Assembly: GCA_905207905.1 (NCBI GenBank)
Contig: CAJLNC010000051.1
Span: 1-17,766 of the forward strand
Reading direction: 5' to 3'
DNA length: 17,766 bases
Source of the DNA: an uncultured Lachnospiraceae bacterium
Lineage (GTDB): Bacteria > Bacillota_A > Clostridia > Lachnospirales > Lachnospiraceae
The position numbers and the translations under genes are program-made. Positions 7,178 to 14,517 of the stretch are shown one piece after another. Numbering within the stretch: position 1 is the first letter of the stretch; each line of letters opens with the position of its first letter. The notes beneath the pieces are model-generated. The model saw nothing but the letters and a program-made list of their open reading frames with translations. It was not told where the DNA came from and did no database searches.

Positions 7178-9091
7178 CTAGGCAAATCTGCACTCATTCT
7201 CCAACTGCTTCCGAAAGCCTGTATATTTCTGTGTCACTTCCAAAATGCGATATACATCCACATACGGCTGGAACTTTGCTTCTCCCTGACACAGATATCT
7301 TCGCAGGTCTTCCCAGGCCTCAAAAGCCCGCTCCCTCTCATTCTTTGCAAGATAAAATACTGACTGGGCAAGGCGAAGGGCTGCGCCCTGATGATAGATC
7401 AGCAGTTCCCAGAAAAGATCCTCCGGATGCTGCCTCCATTCCTGATCCTGGGATCTGTGCCTTCCCCTGTTTGCTGTTTCTGCCTGGCATGCATCTGAAA
7501 ATAACCGGCAGGTCTTCACCAGCTCTTCCATCCTGCCTGCCACAGCTTCATTTTCCCTGCTGCCCTTGCCATTCATATAATCGCAGCAGCTGAGCGCAGA
7601 CAGCTGCTCCAGATACCTGAATATTTTCTCCCAACACGCTCCATAAGCTGCCTGAAAATACTCCCGGATCACATCCTCCGGATCTGTCTCTTGCTGAAAC
7701 AGCGTATAGCCCATCATATAATTAGGCAGAGCATTGGGCAGAGCGGCTCGCAGCTCCTGACAGCTGATATAACCGTCAAGCCCCATATCATTCAGTTTTT
7801 TAATATCTCCGCTGATCAGCCGTGCGATATGCACATAGCCAAAATCTCCATAGTGGGCTCTTCCTAAGGGATAGTCATACACAAAGCTGTCCCCAGAGAA
7901 AATCTTCTGCCAGCCTCTTAAATATGCGAGATTCTCACCAAGGCTGGTGGGAAGCACCACCTGATTGCGCACGTATTCCGGAAGCTCCTCCGGTATCTCC
8001 TTCAGAGAATAAGAAGCTTCAAAAGTACGGCTGATTGGCGCGAACATCAGAACAAACCGTTCCGGATTCCGAAGGCGTTCTTTTTCCGGCGGCCATAACA
8101 GCTCCTGATAAAGCAAAAATACCAGCTTAGTCTTTAAATGCTCTGCTGTCAGTCTCCGATCAATCTCATTTAAAAGACGGACATACTGATCCGACAGCGT
8201 TGTAGCCTGACAGTCCGGACATTCGCACACATTGTTGTACTCATCTGCCAGCCAAATATGCAGATAATCCACCTTAGGATTCTTTCTTGCATAATCCGTC
8301 ACCAGAGAGGCAAAGGTTTCAATCGCTTCCCCGGAATGGTAGCAGAGATTAGTATCTGCTGGAATCCCCTTAAACAATTTCCGCTCTCCTGCTGTCACAG
8401 CAGCAAAACGCCTGGTCTGAGGGGTGACCTCCGCTTTTGCAAAATCCCAGGAGGCGGTTTGGTATCCCAGGGCTTCCCCGGTCCATCCATGTCCTACCTT
8501 GTGCAGAAGCAATCCCCGGCGCTTGATCTCCTGCTCCAGCTTTTGCATACAATCCTTGGCGTCCTCACGAGTAAATGGCTCCGGTTCTCGGTAAGGATTT
8601 TCCTCATGATGATACCAGCGGGCCAAAAAGGCGTAAGGCACCTGGAACTGAAGAAAAAAGCTATTATATCCCACCTTAGGAAGCCAGTCAATAAAATCCA
8701 AGATATTTTCCAGCGAATCCGCTCCTTCAATACAAACGCCCCGATGCCGGAAAGATGCTCTTTTGGTGTAGGATGCTTTCAGATCGCCTGGGGAAATTTT
8801 AGGAATCCTCTCCCCAGACTTCCCAGGCAGAAGAAACCGGCATCCAAGTGTATGAAGATAATCGTACACCCCAATCAGCACACTTCTGTCATGATTCCCG
8901 GTAATTCTTCCTCCATTTTCTTCCATCTGAATCTGAAATTCATCCAGGTCCTTCTCACTTCCGTTCTCTGTCTCAATACAGATTTCCAGCTGTTTTGGGA
9001 AACCGTCCAACATCTGTTCCAGATAGCGCTCCAGTTCCTCTGCCGCAAAGACAATTGTCTCCGATGCCCGCTCATCATAAACTATTCCCAT
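7178..9091 (-). CDS. DUF4838 / GH20-like predicted glycosidase, cytoplasmic
   Basis: The 637-residue protein resembles the DUF4838 family, whose members have an N-terminal GH20-domain-2-like alpha/beta domain and a TIM-barrel core. The N-terminal part (about 1-105) reads like that accessory domain: ETIVFAAEELERYLEQML and later VLIGVYDYLHTLGCRFLLPG. The barrel part contains FRHRGVCIEGAD and, at residues 276-284, DYLHIWLADE. The Asp-Glu pair (283-284) sits like the catalytic DE pair of GH20 hexosaminidases and is followed by a four-Cys-rich CECPDC-type motif. No signal peptide is present, so it should act in the cytoplasm on an imported glycoside. The start at 9091 is set by AAGGAG 6 nt upstream. 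Linkage to nagB and nagA points to a hexosaminide substrate; this is inference. Confidence 0.75.
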   Translation of the reverse strand: MGIVYDERASETIVFAAEELERYLEQMLDGFPKQLEICIETENGSEKDLDEFQIQMEENGGRITGNHDRSVLIGVYDYLHTLGCRFLLPGKSGERIPKISPGDLKASYTKRASFRHRGVCIEGADSLENILDFIDWLPKVGYNSFFLQFQVPYAFLARWYHHEENPYREPEPFTREDAKDCMQKLEQEIKRRGLLLHKVGHGWTGEALGYQTASWDFAKAEVTPQTRRFAAVTAGERKLFKGIPADTNLCYHSGEAIETFASLVTDYARKNPKVDYLHIWLADEYNNVCECPDCQATTLSDQYVRLLNEIDRRLTAEHLKTKLVFLLYQELLWPPEKERLRNPERFVLMFAPISRTFEASYSLKEIPEELPEYVRNQVVLPTSLGENLAYLRGWQKIFSGDSFVYDYPLGRAHYGDFGYVHIARLISGDIKKLNDMGLDGYISCQELRAALPNALPNYMMGYTLFQQETDPEDVIREYFQAAYGACWEKIFRYLEQLSALSCCDYMNGKGSRENEAVAGRMEELVKTCRLFSDACQAETANRGRHRSQDQEWRQHPEDLFWELLIYHQGAALRLAQSVFYLAKNERERAFEAWEDLRRYLCQGEAKFQPYVDVYRILEVTQKYTGFRKQLENECRFA

Positions 9092-9192
9092 GCCTTTCTC
9101 CTTCTGTCTCTGTTTTCTCTGATCCGCTGCTGTGCAATTTTGCAAAGCATTGTTCTCTGATAAGAAAGCATTCCCTATAAAAGAACAAAACC

Positions 9193-9226
9193 GCCCCCAA
9201 ATTCATCCGCGGATCAATTTGGGGGC
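9193..9226 (-). terminator. Strong hairpin after the ABC substrate-binding gene
   Basis: A 34-nt near-perfect palindrome with arms GCCCCCAAATT and AATTTGGGGGC (11 bp) contains a second palindrome (ATCCGCGGAT) in its centre, with only a C/C mismatch between them. On the minus strand it is followed by a T-rich tail (GGTTTTGTTCTTTT). It starts 17 nt after the stop of the substrate-binding protein gene, so it looks like an intrinsic terminator that ends, or attenuates, the upstream half of the cluster before the DUF4838-nagBA half. Confidence 0.8.
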
Positions 9227-9242
9227 AGCCCATTTACTGAAA

Positions 9243-10262
9243 CTATTCGGCCAACGCTTCCTTCATAAGGTCAAACATTACATAATCCTCAAGAGGTACC
9301 TCCCCCTCTACGTCTCCGCTCTCGATGAACATCTCCTGCTGTCTCTGATAATAATTCTGCATGGTATCATCTTCAATTCCAGTTCTCACTGCGTCAGCGC
9401 TGAACCAGGTAGCGTCTGCAGTCTCAACCATACAAGCCTCTTTGTCCTTTGCACACTGTTTTGCATACAGGCCTACTGCGTAATCATAATTCTCTTCCTT
9501 GGAAGAATACTCCATTGCCTTGTACAGAGCGCGGCTGAAGCGAAGAAGAATGTCCCGGTTCTCCTCTGCATAGGAAGGCATACAAATCCAACTGGACAAG
9601 TTTACAGAATCTGTCGCAAACTCCAGTTCCAGAGCATCCTCACACATTTCCATAATCTGGTTGCTGTAGGGATTCCATGCTGTGCAGGCATCTACAGATC
9701 CGGAAGCCATGGCTGCCACCATGTTCGTTGCATCCATCTCGTACGCCTCAATATCCTCCATGGTAAGTCCTGCTGCAGCCAGAGCTCCATTTAAAGCGGT
9801 CTCAGAAGAGGAACCTGCATTGTAGGCAACCTTTTTGCCTTTTATATTAGCTATATCATCTACGCTGGTTACCTCTGAGCTGGGAAGAAAGATCATTCTG
9901 TCTGTGCTGTGAACAGAACTGGGGGCAAAAATCTTTGCCTGCCCATTGATGCACAGCTTATGAGCGCCGTGTCCGATATAAGCCAAATCAATGCTGCCGC
10001 CCTCCATGGCTGCAATCTCAGATGGGCCGTCTGCAAACTCCCAAAGCTTAATCTCCAGTCCCTCCTCCGCGAAGAAGCCCTGATCAATTCCCGTAAGAAC
10101 AGACCATAAGGATGCATAATTCGGCATATAAGCGATATTCAGCTTCACAGTCTCCACATCAGCTGCCGCTGTCTCTGCCTCCTCTGCAAACACTGTCATG
10201 GGGGACAGGGTCATAGCTGCTGCTGCAGACAGAGCTGCCAGCTTTTTCAGATTTAATTTCAT
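9243..10262 (-). CDS. ABC transporter substrate-binding protein, NitT/TauT (SsuA/NMT1-like) type
   Basis: The 339-residue exported protein begins with a classical signal peptide (KKLAALSAAAAMTLSPMTVFA, cleavage likely after A26). The mature part has the NMT1/SsuA-like binding-protein pattern: LNIAYMPNYASLWSVLTGID, FFAEEGLEIKLWEF, GSIDLAYIGHGAH and GKKVAYNAGSSSETAL, then MASGSVDACTAWNPY. Homologs bind sulfonates, nitrate, taurine, aliphatic amines or thiamine precursors; the ligand here cannot be told. There is no Cys after the signal peptide, so it lacks the lipobox anchor expected in a Gram-positive binding protein. The ribosome binding site AAGGAGG is near ideal, which fits high expression. 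It is the last gene before a strong terminator and is transcribed after the permease and ATPase genes. Confidence 0.88.
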   Translation of the reverse strand: MKLNLKKLAALSAAAAMTLSPMTVFAEEAETAAADVETVKLNIAYMPNYASLWSVLTGIDQGFFAEEGLEIKLWEFADGPSEIAAMEGGSIDLAYIGHGAHKLCINGQAKIFAPSSVHSTDRMIFLPSSEVTSVDDIANIKGKKVAYNAGSSSETALNGALAAAGLTMEDIEAYEMDATNMVAAMASGSVDACTAWNPYSNQIMEMCEDALELEFATDSVNLSSWICMPSYAEENRDILLRFSRALYKAMEYSSKEENYDYAVGLYAKQCAKDKEACMVETADATWFSADAVRTGIEDDTMQNYYQRQQEMFIESGDVEGEVPLEDYVMFDLMKEALAE

Positions 10263-10292
10263 AATTGTTTCCTCCTTAAATTTTATATTTTA

Positions 10293-10305
10293 ACCGCTTT
10301 GCGGT
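10293..10305 (-). other. Short intercistronic hairpin before the binding-protein gene
   Basis: ACCGC and GCGGT (5 bp) enclose a 3-nt loop in the 88-bp gap between the ATPase and the binding-protein genes. The minus-strand sequence after it is AT-rich but not a U-run, so it is unlikely to terminate. Such hairpins can block 3' exonuclease decay and allow a higher level of the downstream binding-protein message. The effect is not shown here. Confidence 0.35.
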
Positions 10306-10350
10306 CAGATACAGGATCTTGTCGTTATTCTTTTCAATTCTTTCTAAAGT

Positions 10351-11142
10351 TTATTTTCGCACTTCCAAAAATTCCTGATAAACTTCATTCCAGATCTCTG
10401 CTTTCAGTTCCAGGAACCGTGGCTCTGATTTCGTTTCCTGAGTTCTCGGGTAGGGAATATCAATGTCCACGATCCTTTTGATCCGCCCGGGGCGAGCGCT
10501 CATGATGATCACTCTCTGAGCCAGAATAATCGCCTCATCCACATCATGGGTAATGAAGAAACAGGTCTTTTTCTCCTGCTCCCAGGTGTTCAGAAGCTCC
10601 GTCTGAAGCTGTACACGTGTCTGGGCATCCAGGGCTCCAAAAGGCTCATCCAAAAGCAGCACCTCCGGATTTGCGGCGTAAGCTCTGGCAATGGCCACAC
10701 GCTGCTTCATACCACCGGAAAGCTCCTTGGGGTATGAATTTTCAAAGCCCTCCAGCCCAACAGCCTTAATGTACTTTCTGGCAATCTCTTCTGCCTGATC
10801 CTTTGGAACCTTCTTCATCTCCAGCCCAAACATAACGTTCTTCAATACGGTTCTCCAGGGAAACAGGGCATACTGCTGGAATACCACACCGCGCTCCACA
10901 CCGGTTCCCTCAATCTGCTTGCCGTCCAGATAAACAGCTCCGCTGGTAGGCTCCAAAAGCCCTGCAATAATATTCAGCAGCGTAGATTTTCCGCATCCGG
11001 AAGGCCCCACTACACAGATAAATTCATTCTCCTTAATATCCAGGTTTACTCCATTTAGCGCCACCATCTTGCCATTGCGGCCCTCGTACTCCTTGTACAC
11101 ATTATCAATTTTTAATTTTACTAATTTATCTTCTCTTGCCAT
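10351..11142 (-). CDS. ABC transporter ATP-binding protein, NitT/TauT type
   Basis: The 263-residue ATPase shows all ABC landmarks: Walker A GPSGCGKST (46-54), Q-loop VFQQYALFPW (87-96), signature LSGGM (141-145), Walker B VLLLDEP (161-167) and H-loop ITHD (H199). The length, the phrase RGVVFQQYALFPWRTVLKNV and the family-typical C-terminal region match SsuB/TauB-type ATPases rather than sugar (MalK-type) ATPases, which are longer and carry a regulatory C-terminal domain. It powers import through the adjacent permease. Its ATG overlaps the end of the permease gene by 22 bases, so the two are co-translated. The ribosome binding site AAAGGA is at slightly long spacing. Confidence 0.92.
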   Translation of the reverse strand: MAREDKLVKLKIDNVYKEYEGRNGKMVALNGVNLDIKENEFICVVGPSGCGKSTLLNIIAGLLEPTSGAVYLDGKQIEGTGVERGVVFQQYALFPWRTVLKNVMFGLEMKKVPKDQAEEIARKYIKAVGLEGFENSYPKELSGGMKQRVAIARAYAANPEVLLLDEPFGALDAQTRVQLQTELLNTWEQEKKTCFFITHDVDEAIILAQRVIIMSARPGRIKRIVDIDIPYPRTQETKSEPRFLELKAEIWNEVYQEFLEVRK

Positions 11143-11900
11143 CCTGTTAATTTCCTTTCTATAATATCCACAACCTTTACCAGGATCAGGCCAATGATAC
11201 CAAGTAAAATAATGTACATCAGCATGGGAGCTGCCTCAAAATTGTTTGCCAGAGAACGGATTCTCATACCAATACCAGCCTGGGCTCCGGTGGACTCTGC
11301 TGCCAGCAAAGTAGTCAGCGCCGCTCCAAGGCCAAGCCGGACTGCAGTGATGATAAAAGGAACTGTGGCCGGACAAATGATCTTTACGAAAATATCAAAA
11401 TCATTTGCACCCAGCACTTTTGCCGCCTTAATCAGAGTAACATCAATGTTTTTAATGCCTTGGTAAATGGTAATGCTCATAGTCATAAAGGTACAGATCC
11501 AAATCAGGATGATTGCCGGTTTCTGACCTACGCCAAAGGTAATTACCAGAAGAGGCGCGTATCCAAGAGCCGGAATATTCCGAATAAAGTTGATCCAAGG
11601 TTCAATGATCTTCTGAACCGGGGTATACCAAGCCATCAAAAATGCCACAGGCAGGGATGTAATAAATCCAAGACCAAAGCCCGCTGCCACACAGGTCATA
11701 GAACTTGCAATATCCTTCCAGAACGCTCCTCTGTCGATCATGGTCTTTACCGCAGGAACCACCTTGTCTACAAAGGGGAAACTTCTGGATGTCTTGCCTC
11801 CGATGGAAAGCAGATACCACAAAAGCAGCGCTGCGCCAAGAGAAATCAACAGCCAAATCTTATCATTAATCACTACTTTTTTCTTTTTCTTATCGCCCAT
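11121..11900 (-). CDS. ABC transporter permease, NitT/TauT type
   Basis: The 259-residue integral membrane protein has a short basic N-terminus (KKKKKVVINDKI), about six hydrophobic segments, and the binding-protein-dependent permease EAA loop, here KAAKVLGANDFDIFVKIICP (about 158-178), which contacts the ATPase. The sequence pattern (SLPVAFLMAWY, ALTTLLAAES, IGMRIRSLANNF) fits the SsuC/TauC-like group, so it should work as a homodimer. The ribosome binding site GGAAGG lies 6 nt before the ATG. It lies 42 nt after the LarA-family gene, so importer and racemase are very likely on one mRNA. Confidence 0.9.
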   Translation of the reverse strand: MGDKKKKKVVINDKIWLLISLGAALLLWYLLSIGGKTSRSFPFVDKVVPAVKTMIDRGAFWKDIASSMTCVAAGFGLGFITSLPVAFLMAWYTPVQKIIEPWINFIRNIPALGYAPLLVITFGVGQKPAIILIWICTFMTMSITIYQGIKNIDVTLIKAAKVLGANDFDIFVKIICPATVPFIITAVRLGLGAALTTLLAAESTGAQAGIGMRIRSLANNFEAAPMLMYIILLGIIGLILVKVVDIIERKLTGWQEKIN

Positions 11901-11942
11901 TTCATACCTTCCTTTTTCCTGCCTCCAATAGGGAGTGATTCA

Positions 11943-13436
11943 TCAGCCGCAGCAGGGATGGCCGTGGCCGTCTCTTGTATGGCTGTTCTGCGCGGGATCT
12001 TTCATACAAAGATGTACCGCTGCAGTTGTAAACGTCCTCGGCAAAGCCAAAATATTGGGATTGGGACCCACATATTTCTTCATAGCATCCTCCAAAGCTT
12101 CCTCCACAGTGGCTCTGGTCTTCAGCCCCATCCCTCTTGCAATGCCTGGTTCTCTGGCGCCTACGATGTAGATGGCGCTGGTATGCTCCTCTGCTAGATG
12201 TCCGCAGCTCATCATGGAGAAACCATGGAAAGGATGGAATGCATTGGCAAACCGGTACTTTCTGATATACTCCTGATTCGTTGCAAAATACTCCCCGTAT
12301 CGATTCATATCCGGCAGGATATTCATGGAGTCATGCTGGAACATCTCATAGAGTTCCCGCAGATACGGCCATCTCTCCTCATGAAACCATCCGTCACAGA
12401 TGCTGGGAACGATGAATACACAGTGGTCAGAGAGCACTCTCTTATGGCGAATCACCTGCGCTGACAAAGCCTGCATCATCTGAATAGGATTGGTTCCCAT
12501 CCCGTCTCCGTAGTGGAAATTGGTGGGCATTCCAAACACAACCACATCATACTTTTTCTCTGCCCAATGAACGTAGGTTCTCTTGTCCGCCGTCTTCCAG
12601 CTCACAGGCTGCATTTCCTTTGCATAACCTGAATTGATCTCAATCTGACGGGACTTGGTATCCAGCACCGCATCACAGCAGAAGAACTTCTTTCCCATCT
12701 TTTCTTCCATAAACATACCATGACGGTCAAATTTCTGGCGCATCACGCTGCTGGTGGAAACCGGCACAAAATCCGGCTTATGCATCACATCCGGCACATG
12801 GTGGGAAGCAATGCTTCTCCAATGACTGATGCCGGTAGCGCAGTGCTTGTAACCGCCGGAATAGCCGCCGTAAGGATTCCCCTGAGTATGACCGATGAGG
12901 ATGGCCACATCCGCATCATATACATACTTATTCATAATCACGTGATCCCCGGCCTCTGTATACCCAAGATCTACCAGATGGTCATAATCCTCACTGTCAT
13001 GACTGGTAATCTGACCATGGGGATAAAACTCCTGGAACAGCTCATCCCCCAAAATGATCCGCATCTCCTTTACCGTTGCCCTGGGATGAAGGCCGTTGGA
13101 GAACAGCAGCAGCACATCCTTCCGCTCCACACCTACGCTGTACAACTCATCCAGACAAGCTCTGATCGCCACTTTTCTGTGAGAAGTGGGCTGATTGCCT
13201 CCTTTCACAATATCAGGGATGACAATCACTACCTTATCCCCCGCCTTGGCAATCTGATTCAGGGCAGGCATTCCTATGGGATTGCGAATACTGTGCAAGG
13301 TGGCTGCGTACAGGCTGTCCCAATCCTGAGGCAGACATTCCGGATCCGGAACCGTCTCCCCGGGAATGAATACGTCTGTGGTATCCGGCAATTCTGCACT
13401 CATCATGCCATGACCATATTCAAATTCCAGTTTCAT
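11943..13436 (-). CDS. larA: LarA-family nickel-pincer racemase/epimerase
   Basis: LarA is a 2-hydroxyacid racemase using a nickel-pincer nucleotide (NPN) cofactor. This 497-residue protein keeps the fold landmarks: NGLHPRAT (H117, matching catalytic His108 of Lactobacillus LarA), YSGGYK with K197 (NPN-tethering Lys184) and H213 (Ni ligand His200), with the 16-residue Lys-to-His spacing preserved. Ten residues before K197, where LarA has catalytic His174, it has Asn187. It ends in a His/Cys tail, HTRDGHGHPCCG, which may bind metal. The start is the ATG at 13436 (AAAGGAG 8 nt upstream); an upstream GTG is too close to that site. No larB, larC or larE is present, so cofactor synthesis must be encoded elsewhere. 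The substrate is probably not simple lactate. Confidence 0.85.
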   Translation of the reverse strand: MKLEFEYGHGMMSAELPDTTDVFIPGETVPDPECLPQDWDSLYAATLHSIRNPIGMPALNQIAKAGDKVVIVIPDIVKGGNQPTSHRKVAIRACLDELYSVGVERKDVLLLFSNGLHPRATVKEMRIILGDELFQEFYPHGQITSHDSEDYDHLVDLGYTEAGDHVIMNKYVYDADVAILIGHTQGNPYGGYSGGYKHCATGISHWRSIASHHVPDVMHKPDFVPVSTSSVMRQKFDRHGMFMEEKMGKKFFCCDAVLDTKSRQIEINSGYAKEMQPVSWKTADKRTYVHWAEKKYDVVVFGMPTNFHYGDGMGTNPIQMMQALSAQVIRHKRVLSDHCVFIVPSICDGWFHEERWPYLRELYEMFQHDSMNILPDMNRYGEYFATNQEYIRKYRFANAFHPFHGFSMMSCGHLAEEHTSAIYIVGAREPGIARGMGLKTRATVEEALEDAMKKYVGPNPNILALPRTFTTAAVHLCMKDPAQNSHTRDGHGHPCCG

Positions 13437-13483
13437 CTGTATCACTCCTTTTCTGATTTTTACTCTTTTTCACTGTTCTTTCA

Positions 13484-14320
13484 TCATTTTCCCAAATACA
13501 GTCTGATGATCTCCAGATACTCCTCCGGATAAAATCCGATCTCTCCCTGGAATCTGGTGAGCGCAATCAGACCGCCGTCAATCTCCGCAATGGAAGCCAG
13601 CATCGCTGCATTATCTGCCTTTAAGCCGCCTCCATACACCACATCCATGCCTCCAGTGCGCTCCTTCACAAAACGGGCAATCTTTGTAATATACTCCTTA
13701 TCTGCCGGAACCTTTCCCGGGCCGATGCTCCATACCGGCTCATAAGCAATTACCACCTGGTCTTTGTCAATACCTTCCAGACCCACATCCAGCTGTTCTC
13801 CCAACACCTGCTGCCACTTAGCCTGCTCTTCACTGGTCTCTCCAATGCAGTACACAACCTTTAGTCCTTCTGATACCGCGCATTTGATTTCCTGATTGAG
13901 AAGCCGGTTCACGGCAGACAGATCGGTCGCTCCCGCTTCTTTTAAAATCCCTTTCTTGTCATTTCTCTCTTCGCAATGACCGATAAGAGCCGCCCTGCAG
14001 CCCATGGCCTTTACGATAGAAGCAGGGCGGTTGGTGGTAAATGCGCCAAAGTTTCCTCCCACCGCCGTATTATCCCGATACACGCTCTGACTTCCGATCT
14101 GCACCGGGCTTCCCTCTGAAAGAGACTCCACCGCATTCAGCAAATGAGCTTCCGGAAGGAACTGGACAAACTCCACCTCTGCAGGATCATATTTTTTTAA
14201 TTCCTCCTGAGTACCTGACACCACTGCCCGTCCCCAATTCTTCACCGGAGCCAGACGGTTTACACCGCCAAATTCTACCGGCACATCAAAACGCTTTAAA
14301 TTCAGATAAATATGTTTCAT
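13484..14320 (-). CDS. tpiA: Divergent triose-phosphate isomerase (TIM-family paralog)
   Basis: TIM normally interconverts dihydroxyacetone phosphate and glyceraldehyde-3-phosphate. The 278-residue protein keeps the three catalytic positions: N7-x-K9 near the start, H115 in IGHCEER and E194 in AYEPVWSIGPG. It is unusual elsewhere. The phosphate-binding motif near the end, normally GGASL, is replaced by LIALTRF; the TGE loop after GAFT is TNRP; and loop 6 is SIGPGK. It is 25-30 residues longer than a standard TIM. It may therefore accept another ketose phosphate, as do TIM-like enzymes of erythritol metabolism. It follows PFK with a 180-bp gap and precedes larA by 47 bp. A weak AAAGG lies upstream of its ATG. 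Confidence 0.85.
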   Translation of the reverse strand: MKHIYLNLKRFDVPVEFGGVNRLAPVKNWGRAVVSGTQEELKKYDPAEVEFVQFLPEAHLLNAVESLSEGSPVQIGSQSVYRDNTAVGGNFGAFTTNRPASIVKAMGCRAALIGHCEERNDKKGILKEAGATDLSAVNRLLNQEIKCAVSEGLKVVYCIGETSEEQAKWQQVLGEQLDVGLEGIDKDQVVIAYEPVWSIGPGKVPADKEYITKIARFVKERTGGMDVVYGGGLKADNAAMLASIAEIDGGLIALTRFQGEIGFYPEEYLEIIRLYLGK

Positions 14321-14355
14321 AGATACAACCTTTCTTTACTGTCCACACCTGCATT

Positions 14356-14517
14356 TTATAATGATTCCGACAGTTCCCGCAGAAGACCGGCCGGCTTTTG
14401 AGCTTTCTGTCTCCTTGGAAGCCTCCGCCTGTCCAAAAAGCCATACACATCCTCCAAGTCCGGAAAGCGTATGTCATAATCGGCCTTCGGGAACTGCTCC
14501 TTATCTGAGAAATGCAT
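14356..14517 (-). CDS. Possible 53-codon small ORF between PFK and TIM
   Basis: A 53-codon frame (MHFSDKEQFPKADYDIRFPD at its start, then LEDVYGFLDRRRL) overlaps the last 17 bases of the phosphofructokinase gene and fills most of the gap before the TIM gene. The acidic-then-basic amino-acid balance and GC-rich third positions look like coding sequence, and the gap is otherwise unexplained. No strong ribosome binding site is seen; GAGAAG lies about 10 nt upstream. It could be a true small protein, a frameshifted PFK tail or a gene remnant. PFK already ends where related enzymes end, which argues against a frameshift. Confidence 0.35.
   Translation of the reverse strand: MHFSDKEQFPKADYDIRFPDLEDVYGFLDRRRLPRRQKAQKPAGLLRELSESL

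Noticed and set aside
8258..9160. 300-codon plus-strand frame opposite the DUF4838 gene
   Set aside because: It is antisense to a well-supported gene, with no ribosome binding site and a composition typical of a mirror frame.
12720..13532. 270-codon plus-strand frame opposite larA
   Set aside because: It is a shadow of the larA frame; no family pattern or start signal.
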